The notes beneath the pieces are model-generated. The model ran no database searches, was not told the DNA's origin, and worked only from the letters and a program-made list of their open reading frames with translations. A stretch of DNA of 33,665 nucleotides, from positions 1 to 33,665 of the forward strand of contig CAJCII010000085.1 of assembly GCA_903970335.1 (NCBI GenBank), in the 5' to 3' direction. The DNA comes from Bacteroidota bacterium (GTDB lineage: Bacteria > Verrucomicrobiota > Verrucomicrobiia > Methylacidiphilales > UBA1321). Each line of letters starts with the position of its first letter. Position 1 is the stretch's first letter. The translations under genes and the position numbers were made by a program. Below are positions 25,067 through 32,282 of this stretch, piece after piece.

Positions 25067-28000
25067 CTATCTCCGGGGAGAGGAACCGTTGGTCTCTGTC
25101 GCGGGGTGGGAAGAGGTGGCATCATGCTCGTGACCTGGACGCATCGGGGGCCGCGAGACCGCCGCGTAAAGTTCGGCCTCGGGGTGCGATTTACCTTCGA
25201 GGTTTGCCATGAGACTATACGCGCAAGGCACCACCAGCAGCGTGAAAAAAGTCGAAACCAGCACGCCACCAATCACGGTAATGGCCATCGGAATGCGACT
25301 TTCCGCACCCGGCCCGAAGGCCAGCGCGGGGGGGATCGCTGCGGCCAGGGTCGCCAGCGAGGTCATCAGGATGGGGCGAAGGCGTACCGGGCCCGCAAAG
25401 AGAATCGCGTCGCGGACGGAAAGACCGTCGAGGACCCTTTTTTGGTTGGCGAATTCGACGAGGAGAATTGAATTTTTCTTCACAATGCCCATGAGCAGGA
25501 CCAGGCCGATGAGGCTGTAGAGATTGATCGACTGCCCGGTCAGCAAAAGCGCAAGGAACGCGCCGCTAATGCAAAAGGGCAGCGAGAGCAGGACCGCAAA
25601 AGGATGGATAAAGCTGTTGAATTGCGAGGCCAGCACCATATAGGAAACGACGATGCCCAGCCATAAAGCAAAGGAGAGGCTCGCAAAAGTTTCCCGAAAG
25701 GTCTGCGCGCCACCGCCAAGAAAAACGCGGTAACCGACCGGCATATCCTGCTTCGCCAGGGCCTCGGCACGGTCCAATGCTTCGGACTGAGACGTGCCGG
25801 GCGCGACGTTGGCAAAAATGGAAATCGCTCGCTCGCGCAATCTCCGGGCGATCGTCTGGTACGTGCTTACCGTCTCGGTCTTGATCACGCTTGAAATGGG
25901 GATGAGTTCGTCGTAGTCGGTCCGCACGTCCAGGTTCATGATGTCTTCCGGGCTGACGCGCTGCCCGCCCTCCAGTCTCATGCGCACATCGTAACGCCGG
26001 TCCTTGTTGGTGAATTCACCCTGCACGGTGCCGCCGATGGCCGCCTCGACCGTGCTGGCGATGGTATCGACGGTCACGCCCGATTCCGTGGCGAGTTCGC
26101 GGTCGGGAATGATGCGGACTTCCGGCATGCCGGTCCGGAAATCGGTGTCGATGTCGCGGAATTCGCCGGTCTGGTTCATCGCTGCGATGATTTCCTGCGA
26201 CTTTTGCTCCAGGACGGCATAGTCGGGACCGCGGAGGTTCAGTTCGATCGGGAAGCCGCGTCCGGCCACAAAGTCGTGCGAGGCCAGGTCCTGCGGCACG
26301 GCCAGCATATCGGGGATGGCGCCGAGTTCCTTGCGCAACTCGTCCATGAGCGTGAATTGCCCGAGGGTGCGCTGCGTCTTTGGCTTGAGCGTGACGTAGA
26401 TGAGCGCACTGTTTACCTGGCCGTCGGTGACGGTTCCATCCGCCGCGCCGGTATCGCTGGTAAATCCGCCGATGGTCGAGAAAAAGTGGTCGATCTCGGG
26501 ATGCGCTTTCAGGACTTTTTCCGCCTCGACCAGTTTCCCTTCGGTGAACGCGAGCGAGGAACGCACGGGTGTCTGGATGCGGATCAGAAAGGCGCTCTGG
26601 TCCTGCCGGGGAAGGAATTCCTTCGGCAGCTCGTAAGCCAGTCCCAGCGACAGGACAAAGATCGCCGTCGAGACGAGAATGACCAGCCAACGGTGGTCCA
26701 GGCATGCGCTCAGGACGCCGCGATAAACGACGCCGAATTTATCGAACTGGCTTGCCGCCCAATGGGCGTAGCCCGTGCGGGTCTTGCCCATGAATTGCGA
26801 GCAGCGCATCGGCGTGACCGTGATCGCCTCCACCAGCGAAAGCAACACCGCCGCCGAGATGGTGATGCCGAACTGAAAGAAGAACCGCCCGATGATCCCG
26901 CTCATGAACGCCACCGGGAGGAAAATCGCCACTACCGCGATGGTCGCCGCCAGCGCCGCGAACGTGATCTCCCGCGCTCCGTCCCGCGACGCGAGCACCT
27001 TGCTCTTCCCCATCTCGCGATGCCGCACGATATTCTCCAGCACCATGATCGCGTCGTCCACCACGATCCCGATGGCCAGCGACAGGCCCAGTAGCGTGAA
27101 AAAATTCAACGTAAAGCCCATGAAATAGAGCACCATGAACGTCCCCATCACCGAGGTCGGAATCGAAAGCAGGACGTTGAAGGTCGAGCTCCACGAACCG
27201 AGGAAAAGAAAGCAGACCAGGCTCGTGATCGCCGCCGAGAGAATGAGCGTGAATTCCGTCTCGTGGATCGCGTCCTGGATAAACACACTGCTATCGAAGT
27301 TGACGTCGATGGTGATGTCCGGCGGCAGCGTTTTTCGCAATTCCGCCAAGCGCGCCTTCACCGCTTCGGCCACGGCGACCGAATTGACCCCATGCTGCTT
27401 TTTGATCCCGATCCCGATGCCGGGTTTGCCGTTCACGATGGCCATGTGGCGGATGTCGTCCAGCCCGTCCTCCACCCGCGCCACATCGCGAATGCGAATG
27501 TTGGAATTGTAGATCGCCTCGCCGCCCCGTTTCTTGATCTGGATATTGCCCACCGCTTCGGGCGTTACGCCTTCACCCATCGTGCGCACATTGAATTCGG
27601 TCGTCGCATTTTCCAGGTAACCCGCCGCTTCCTCCACCTGCTCGGTCTGCAGCGCGGTCTTCACGTCGAGCATCGTCAACTCCAGCGGCTTCAACTTGTT
27701 GTTGTCGACCCAGACGCGGAGATTGCGCTGCTGGTAACCGGCCAGCGTGACTTCGCCCACGCCCGGCAGAATTTTGAGTTGATCGGTGATGTTCAGCTCG
27801 AGGTACTCGGTCAGCGCGTGGATGTCCCGCGTGGTCGAGGACGCGCTCAGCAGGAGAATCGGCTGGTCTTCCGGGTTGCTCTTGACGATGGTCGGTCTAT
27901 CCGCGCCGATCGGAAGCGAAACATTGCTCAGCTTCGATTGCACCTCCGTCAGCGCCGCATCGATGTCCCGGTTGATCTCGAATTCGAGCGTGATCGACGC

Positions 28001-28324
28001 CTGCCCCTGCTGGATTTGCGAGGTCACGTCCCGCACGCCTTGCGTCGAAATCACCTGCTCTTCGATCTTGTCGACGATCTCCGTTTCCATTACCTCCGGC
28101 GCCGAGCCACTCCAGGTCGCGTTGATCGTCAGCACCGGAAAATCCACGCCCGGCTGCTCGCTCACTCCCAGTCGCGAAAGCCCGATCGCCCCGAAAATAA
28201 TCAGCGCCGCCATCAGCATCCAGGCGAAGACCGGTCGCCGGATCGAGAGGTCCGCCAGCGAAGCGAATGACGTCCCCTGCCGCGCCACGATGGACCGGTT
28301 TGCCGTGGGAGGAGGCGTTTCCAT
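25067..28324 (-). CDS. RND efflux pump, inner-membrane transporter (first)
   Basis: A 1085-residue AcrB-type RND transporter. An extra ~16-20 residues precede the usual start, so the canonical LSIRRPVFAWMLM sits near residue 27. Proton-relay residues are D423 and D424 in GIVVDDAIMVLEN and K950 in GIVKKNSILLVEF, all intact. The C-terminus is extended and hydrophilic (PPMRPGHEHDATSSHPATE). The gene begins 4 nt after the TetR-TolC fusion and ends 6 nt before a second RND gene. Two adjacent RND subunits suggest either a heteromeric pump of the MdtBC kind or two homotrimeric pumps sharing one channel. No membrane-fusion (adaptor) gene is next to it. The substrate is unknown. Confidence 0.95.
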   Translation of the reverse strand: METPPPTANRSIVARQGTSFASLADLSIRRPVFAWMLMAALIIFGAIGLSRLGVSEQPGVDFPVLTINATWSGSAPEVMETEIVDKIEEQVISTQGVRDVTSQIQQGQASITLEFEINRDIDAALTEVQSKLSNVSLPIGADRPTIVKSNPEDQPILLLSASSTTRDIHALTEYLELNITDQLKILPGVGEVTLAGYQQRNLRVWVDNNKLKPLELTMLDVKTALQTEQVEEAAGYLENATTEFNVRTMGEGVTPEAVGNIQIKKRGGEAIYNSNIRIRDVARVEDGLDDIRHMAIVNGKPGIGIGIKKQHGVNSVAVAEAVKARLAELRKTLPPDITIDVNFDSSVFIQDAIHETEFTLILSAAITSLVCFLFLGSWSSTFNVLLSIPTSVMGTFMVLYFMGFTLNFFTLLGLSLAIGIVVDDAIMVLENIVRHREMGKSKVLASRDGAREITFAALAATIAVVAIFLPVAFMSGIIGRFFFQFGITISAAVLLSLVEAITVTPMRCSQFMGKTRTGYAHWAASQFDKFGVVYRGVLSACLDHRWLVILVSTAIFVLSLGLAYELPKEFLPRQDQSAFLIRIQTPVRSSLAFTEGKLVEAEKVLKAHPEIDHFFSTIGGFTSDTGAADGTVTDGQVNSALIYVTLKPKTQRTLGQFTLMDELRKELGAIPDMLAVPQDLASHDFVAGRGFPIELNLRGPDYAVLEQKSQEIIAAMNQTGEFRDIDTDFRTGMPEVRIIPDRELATESGVTVDTIASTVEAAIGGTVQGEFTNKDRRYDVRMRLEGGQRVSPEDIMNLDVRTDYDELIPISSVIKTETVSTYQTIARRLRERAISIFANVAPGTSQSEALDRAEALAKQDMPVGYRVFLGGGAQTFRETFASLSFALWLGIVVSYMVLASQFNSFIHPFAVLLSLPFCISGAFLALLLTGQSINLYSLIGLVLLMGIVKKNSILLVEFANQKRVLDGLSVRDAILFAGPVRLRPILMTSLATLAAAIPPALAFGPGAESRIPMAITVIGGVLVSTFFTLLVVPCAYSLMANLEGKSHPEAELYAAVSRPPMRPGHEHDATSSHPATETNGSSPRR

Positions 28325-28328
28325 GCAG

Positions 28329-30545
28329 TTAGCGCGTGGTGCCGGTCGAGGTCGGCAGCGCCTGGTTGTTCGCGTTTGGCCCCGTCGCCGCCATGCCCGC
28401 CGCCACGTGCAGATTGATCAGGTTCAGCCGCGCCTGCATGTTGGCGTCATGCAGCCCCTGCCGTGCGCTCTGGTAATCTTGCAACGCGGTCAGCACGTCG
28501 AGATTGCTCACCACCCCCTTGCGATAATCGTCCACCTGCGCCTCCAGATTCTTCGCCGCCAGCCGCGCGGCCTCGCGCAACACCACCACCTTTGCGACGC
28601 TCGCGTTGAAGTTCGCGTAGGCCGTCCGCGTGTCCTTGTCCGCCGTCCGTTGCAACTGCTCGACGTTGAGCTTGCTTTGCCGCACCAACTCCTTGTTCTG
28701 GTGGATTTGCCCGATGATCAGTCCCCCGTCGAAGATCGGCATCGAGGCCTCCAGCGTCATCGTGGCGTCGATCTGGTTCGACGCCGGGTCCTGCGAAGAC
28801 AGAAAATCTCCCTGCGCCGTGATCGTCGGCAGCAACTGCCCCTCGGCCACGTTTAGATTCCGCTCCGCCTGCCGCAGGCTCTGTAGTTGGGAGAGAACGT
28901 CCGGGCGCGTTCCGCTCTTTTGCAGGTACGACTCCAGTTGCTCCGCGCTCGGAAAATTCTGCATCTCCTTCAGCTTGAATTCGCTCGACGGAATGCCGAT
29001 GTAGAAGGCCAGGGTCTCTTTTGCCGCGTTCTGCGACCCCCGCTGCTGCTCGTACGTCACCTTGGCATTGGCAAGGTCGGTCTGTGCCTGCAACAATTCC
29101 GAGGGCCGCGACCGCCCCAGCCTCACCCGGTCCTGTAAGTCGTCCACCCGTGCCTTCAATGCATCGATCAGGTCGGACTGAATCGACATGTCGCCCTCGT
29201 ACTGCAGCACGTCGTAAAAAGCCTGCGCCACGCTTTGATAAATCGTCTGGTAGTCCCGCGCCAGCGTCTGCCGCTTCGCCGCAATCGCCGCGGAACTCGC
29301 GCCCACGTTGTTCCAGTTTTGCCCGCCGTTGAAGAGTGTGTAATTCATCGTGACGTGGGACTGCGACGTATAGTTCCGCGCGCCGCTGATCGTCGAGTCG
29401 CCCAGAATACTGGTCGCTTCTCCCCCCGAATTCCGGTAATGCAGGAATTCCTGCGTGTTCGTCGCCGTGAACGTCGGCCAGAGCGCCGCGATCGACTGGC
29501 TCAACTGCGCCTGTGCAACGTAAACGTCCTGCATACTGATTTTCAGCGAATCGTCCCGCACCGCCGTCAGTTGAAAGCAGGTCTGAAGGTCCAGCGCGTG
29601 GGGATCGTGGGCATTGTCCGCAATCGGCGATACCGTCGCCAGTTCCGGGTGACTCGCCTTCACCGCTGCGGGTACCGGACGGACGTCCGCCAGGTCGGGC
29701 GGCGCGTTTGTCGTCGGCGGCAGCGTGACCATCGGCGCCGCGTTGGCATCGGGTGCATTGGTCGAAGATACGTCGCTTGCAGGCGGAGTCGTGGAAGTCG
29801 CTGCGTTGGTCGTCTGGGCCTTGGCGGCAACGATCGAAATGCCGAGGGCGAGGCAGACCGCCGCCGCTTTGGCCAGTCGCGTTGGACGTTTCGGCGCCAG
29901 GACATGATGCGACGATTTTTTTTTGCTCTCCGCTCCGCTCAAGAATAACTCCACCAAACGTCGCGGTTCCATCCGAGGTGGCATGACACACGCCGGTTTC
30001 ATTTTCTGGAACGTCGATTCTAAAATACCGAGGACGGTCGAATGTTGGATCAGGTGGAAATAAGCCTGGGTCAGCTCATCGACGCTGAAGCCGTCGTTCA
30101 GCACGCCCCGCTGCCGTCCAGTCTCGACGATTTCCCGCACGAACTGATACGATTCGTGCATCTTGTCGTGCTTCCTCAGGCCGGTGGGAATTTCGCCGGG
30201 TGCGGCAAAGGTGATGGAAAAACAGAGACGCAAGAGATCGGGCTGACGCCGGGAAAAATGGGTCACCGCCACAATGATCCCCGTCATTTGCGCCACCGTG
30301 TCCATTTCCGGTGGGGCCGCTTCACGCATCAACCGGAGCCGGTCGTCCATCGCCTGGTCAACCAGCGCCTGAAAGAGTCCCGCTTTGCTCATGAAATAGT
30401 AGTAGAGCGTCGGTTTCGTCACCCCGGCTTCTTCCGTGATGTCGAGCACCGACGTGCCGGCATAGCCACGGTTGGCAAAGAGTTTCAGCCCCGCGTGCAG
30501 CAGTCGCTGCCGTGGATCGGTGGTGCTTTTCCCCATGCTTCCCAC
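28329..30545 (-). CDS. TetR-family repressor fused to TolC-family outer-membrane efflux channel
   Basis: One uninterrupted 738-codon frame (GTG 30545; ATG 30536 is the likelier start) encodes two proteins normally made separately. Residues ~10-205 are a complete TetR/AcrR repressor: RLLHAGLKLFANRGYAGTSV, then ITEEAGVTKPTLYYYFMSKA (helix-turn-helix), and a normal C-terminal helix (RRLVELFLSGA). Codons 208-210 are AAA AAA AAA, a nine-adenine tract. Residues ~217-243 form a Sec signal peptide (PKRPTRLAKAAAVCLALGIS, cleavage after AAKA). From 244 the ~495 residues are a full TolC/OprM-type factor with two coiled-coil repeats. A TTG at codon 202, six bases after GGTGGAG, could start the channel separately. 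Otherwise the fused protein would be membrane-tethered until signal peptidase cuts it. It heads an operon with two RND pumps. Confidence 0.88.
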   Translation of the reverse strand: MGSMGKSTTDPRQRLLHAGLKLFANRGYAGTSVLDITEEAGVTKPTLYYYFMSKAGLFQALVDQAMDDRLRLMREAAPPEMDTVAQMTGIIVAVTHFSRRQPDLLRLCFSITFAAPGEIPTGLRKHDKMHESYQFVREIVETGRQRGVLNDGFSVDELTQAYFHLIQHSTVLGILESTFQKMKPACVMPPRMEPRRLVELFLSGAESKKKSSHHVLAPKRPTRLAKAAAVCLALGISIVAAKAQTTNAATSTTPPASDVSSTNAPDANAAPMVTLPPTTNAPPDLADVRPVPAAVKASHPELATVSPIADNAHDPHALDLQTCFQLTAVRDDSLKISMQDVYVAQAQLSQSIAALWPTFTATNTQEFLHYRNSGGEATSILGDSTISGARNYTSQSHVTMNYTLFNGGQNWNNVGASSAAIAAKRQTLARDYQTIYQSVAQAFYDVLQYEGDMSIQSDLIDALKARVDDLQDRVRLGRSRPSELLQAQTDLANAKVTYEQQRGSQNAAKETLAFYIGIPSSEFKLKEMQNFPSAEQLESYLQKSGTRPDVLSQLQSLRQAERNLNVAEGQLLPTITAQGDFLSSQDPASNQIDATMTLEASMPIFDGGLIIGQIHQNKELVRQSKLNVEQLQRTADKDTRTAYANFNASVAKVVVLREAARLAAKNLEAQVDDYRKGVVSNLDVLTALQDYQSARQGLHDANMQARLNLINLHVAAGMAATGPNANNQALPTSTGTTR
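29916..29924 (-). other. A9 homopolymer at the TetR-TolC junction
   Basis: Nine consecutive A on the coding (minus) strand encode three Lys between the last TetR helix and the signal peptide of the TolC domain. Such tracts favour polymerase slippage. Adding or losing one A moves the ribosome into frames that stay open for a long way (to about 28447 or 29660), so slippage would not truncate at once but would abolish the channel. Confidence 0.8.
29940..29955 (-). promoter_or_regulatory. Possible internal ribosome-binding site and TTG start for TolC
   Basis: On the minus strand GGTGGAG (29949-29955) is followed by six bases and a TTG (29940-29942) in the channel frame. Starting there gives a ~41-residue N-region plus signal peptide containing KKK and KRPTR. 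The site is well placed, but most genes here lack clear Shine-Dalgarno sequences, so it may be coincidence. Confidence 0.35.
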
Positions 30546-30581
30546 GCTCGCAGAAGCCCGTGCTCCGTCAACAAAAAAAGA

Positions 30582-30601
30582 TACCTACCGGTCGGTAGAT
30601 A
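30582..30601 (-). promoter_or_regulatory. Palindromic TetR-type operator upstream of the efflux operon
   Basis: A near-perfect inverted repeat CTACCG-GT-CGGTAG (30585-30598), with further matched bases outside it (A/T at 30583/30600 and T/A at 30582/30601), lies 36 nt upstream of GTG 30545. ACCGGTCGGT-type palindromes are typical TetR-family operators. On the minus strand TTAAAA (30607-30612) could be a -35 box, placing TAGGTA inside the palindrome near -10, so binding would block transcription. Likely autoregulation by the TetR domain encoded just downstream. Confidence 0.65.
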
Positions 30602-30658
30602 GGGCTTTTAACGTAGCGGCCGTCTACGACCTCCGCTGATTACCGCCTTCCTCAGCCC

Positions 30659-30783
30659 TTCGTCATCCCGAGACTCTTCTCAAGCTTGTCCAAGCTTCCT
30701 AAAAAAGGCCTCAGAGATCATCGCAGGAAACTGCGATCCCTGCCTCCTGAATCGATCCTTCGACAAGCTCAGCAACTGACGAA
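30659..30783. repeat. Palindromic MITE-like intergenic element
   Basis: The element ends in TTCGTCA (30659-30665) and its inverse TGACGAA (30777-30783). Inside are AGCTTGTC (30683-30690) and its inverse GACAAGCT (30762-30769). Almost at the centre is a perfect hairpin ATCGCAG-GAAA-CTGCGAT (30720-30737) with a GAAA tetraloop. Sequences containing CTTCGACAAGCTCAG next to a TGACGA end occur as intergenic repeats in many bacterial genomes. The rest of 30602-30816 holds no gene that I can see. Confidence 0.6.
30720..30737 (-). terminator. GAAA-tetraloop hairpin, possible terminator after kamA
   Basis: The 7-bp stem ATCGCAG/CTGCGAT lies about 80 nt beyond the kamA stop on the minus strand. A T6 tract (30711-30706) follows only after some ten bases, so it may be a weak terminator or simply the core of the palindromic element. 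Confidence 0.3.
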
Positions 30784-30816
30784 ATGCTAAAGTCTAAATC
30801 GAATTGAGAAGTGTCA

Positions 30817-32073
30817 TCAGTCCCGCCGCCCGGCCCGCCAGGATCGTGAGGTAATCTCCTCCCGTTCCTCGATCGGATCGATAAACTCGAGATGGCGATA
30901 GACCGGTGTCGGTTCCTGCGGCTTGTCGCTGGCTGCAGCCAGCTCGGGATATTCGTAAATATCCCCCTTGTAGTTGCGCAACACCAGGCTGTCGGGCGTG
31001 CGCGCGACCACGTAGTTCGGATTGATCGGAATCTTGCCGCCGCCGCCAGGTCCGTCGATCACGTACTGCGGGATGGCGTAACCGCTCGTATGCCCCCGCA
31101 GACTTTCGATGACCTCGAGTCCCTTGCTCACCGGCGTGCGCAAATGCGACGACCCCTGGATGAGGTCGCACTGGTAAAGATAATACGGGCGGACGCGGCA
31201 CCGCAGGAGCTTTTGCACGAGGATTTTCATCACCGCCGGGCTGTCGTTCACACCCTTGAGCAATACCGACTGGTTCCCGAGTGGAATCCCCGCATCGGCC
31301 AGACGCCCCAGTGCCTCGCGCACCTCGACCGTCAGTTCCTTCGGATGATTGACGTGGACGCTCATCCAGAGCGGATGGAATTCCTTGAGCATCGCGCACA
31401 GTTCGGGCGTGATCCGCTGCGGCAGAAAAATCGGCACGCGGCTCCCGATGCGGAGAAATTCGATGTGCTCGATCGCCCGCAGCCGCGAGAGCAGGCTTTT
31501 CAGCCGCGCATCGGAAAGGAGCAACGCATCGCCACCGGAGAGCAGGACATCGCGCACTTCCGTGTGCTTTTGCAGATAATCGATCGCGCGGTCGAAATCG
31601 AGTTCCAGTTCCTGCTCGCCGACGCCGCTCACCACCCGGCTGCGGGTGCAGTAGCGGCAGTAGGAAGCGCACCGGTCGGTGACGAGAAAGAGCACGCGGT
31701 CCGGATAGCGGTGCACCAGGCCGGGCACGGGCATGTCGTGGTCCTCGCCGCACGGATCGGCCATGTCGGTCGGCTCGTAGGTCATTTCCTCGATCCGCGG
31801 GATGACCTGGCGGCGGATGGCGCAGTCGGCATCGAACGGATCGATCAGGTTAAAGAAATACGGGGTAATCCCCATCGCCAGCTTCGTGTTGGCCAAGAGG
31901 ACGCCCGCATGTTCTTCCTGACTCAGCTGCAGCTTGCCCGTCAGATGGCCGAGGGTCTTCACGCTGTTCCGCATCTGCCACTGCCAGTCGTTCCATTGCT
32001 CCGGCGTCGCCTCGGGCCAGTAACCCTGGCCGGGAGAAGTAAAGGCGCGATGATCGAGATCGATGGTATTCAT
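30817..32073 (-). CDS. kamA: Lysine 2,3-aminomutase (radical SAM, PLP)
   Basis: A 418-residue radical-SAM enzyme interconverting L-lysine and L-beta-lysine. The [4Fe-4S] motif is C135, C139 and C142 in DRCASYCRYCTRSR. The PLP Lys is K347 in GPGGGGKIP, and the two Asp that contact the substrate lysine are D303 (YQCDLIQG) and D340 (YVIDGPG). As I recall the Clostridium subterminale numbering (C125/129/132, D293, D330, K337), all six residues are offset by exactly 10, which supports a true lysine aminomutase over glutamate 2,3-aminomutase or the shorter EF-P enzyme EpmB. Beta-lysine serves in lysine fermentation, in the osmolyte N-epsilon-acetyl-beta-lysine, or in antibiotics. No acetyltransferase or fermentation gene is nearby. 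It stands alone, with a promoter and a terminator hairpin in its leader. Confidence 0.94.
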   Translation of the reverse strand: MNTIDLDHRAFTSPGQGYWPEATPEQWNDWQWQMRNSVKTLGHLTGKLQLSQEEHAGVLLANTKLAMGITPYFFNLIDPFDADCAIRRQVIPRIEEMTYEPTDMADPCGEDHDMPVPGLVHRYPDRVLFLVTDRCASYCRYCTRSRVVSGVGEQELELDFDRAIDYLQKHTEVRDVLLSGGDALLLSDARLKSLLSRLRAIEHIEFLRIGSRVPIFLPQRITPELCAMLKEFHPLWMSVHVNHPKELTVEVREALGRLADAGIPLGNQSVLLKGVNDSPAVMKILVQKLLRCRVRPYYLYQCDLIQGSSHLRTPVSKGLEVIESLRGHTSGYAIPQYVIDGPGGGGKIPINPNYVVARTPDSLVLRNYKGDIYEYPELAAASDKPQEPTPVYRHLEFIDPIEEREEITSRSWRAGRRD

Positions 32074-32153
32074 GGGGAGAGGGAGGGTGCGGGTCGTAAA
32101 AAAAGCTGCCTAGACGGGCAGCGGTGACGCGCAGGGGCTATTTGGCATTTCAT
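32070..32153 (-). CDS. Possible leader peptide upstream of kamA
   Basis: A 27-codon frame starts MKCQIAPARHRCPSRQL and ends in TGA overlapping the kamA start (ATGA). It spans the terminator hairpin, so a ribosome reading it would open the stem and then be placed to start kamA. It has one Lys and four Arg and no run of a single amino acid. The ATG lies only 5 nt after the proposed -10 box, so it may be at or before the transcript start. Speculative. Confidence 0.25.
   Translation of the reverse strand: MKCQIAPARHRCPSRQLFLRPAPSLSP
32098..32122 (-). terminator. Intrinsic terminator in the kamA leader (attenuator candidate)
   Basis: On the minus strand GCTGCC-CGTCTA-GGCAGC forms a perfect 6-bp stem with a 6-nt loop, followed directly by T7 (32104-32098). 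It ends 24 nt before the kamA ATG, and the opposite-strand gene begins at 32283, so no other minus-strand gene nearby would need it. That position suggests control of kamA by premature termination. Confidence 0.6.
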
Positions 32154-32157
32154 GGTG

Positions 32158-32185
32158 AAAATAACCCGACTCCTTCCCGTGTCAA
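32158..32185 (-). promoter_or_regulatory. Sigma70-type promoter for kamA
   Basis: Minus-strand TTGACA (32185-32180) is a perfect -35 box. A 16-nt spacer leads to TATTTT (32163-32158), which matches four of six -10 consensus bases. Transcription would start near 32151, giving a leader of about 80 nt that contains the terminator hairpin. Confidence 0.55.
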
Positions 32186-32282
32186 ATGTGTGACGCAACA
32201 ACCCCGGCACGATGCATAGGTATTGCCTCGGCTCCCCCAATGGGGCATCTTTACGGGCCTGAAAGACTTGTTTCATCGCCTG

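Noticed and set aside
27263-28270. 335-codon frame antisense to the first RND gene
   Set aside because: A compositional shadow of a certain RND gene.
28447-29991. 514-codon frame overlapping the TolC part in another phase
   Set aside because: The TolC frame has clear family motifs and a signal peptide; this frame is compositional. It matters only as the product of slippage at the A9 tract.
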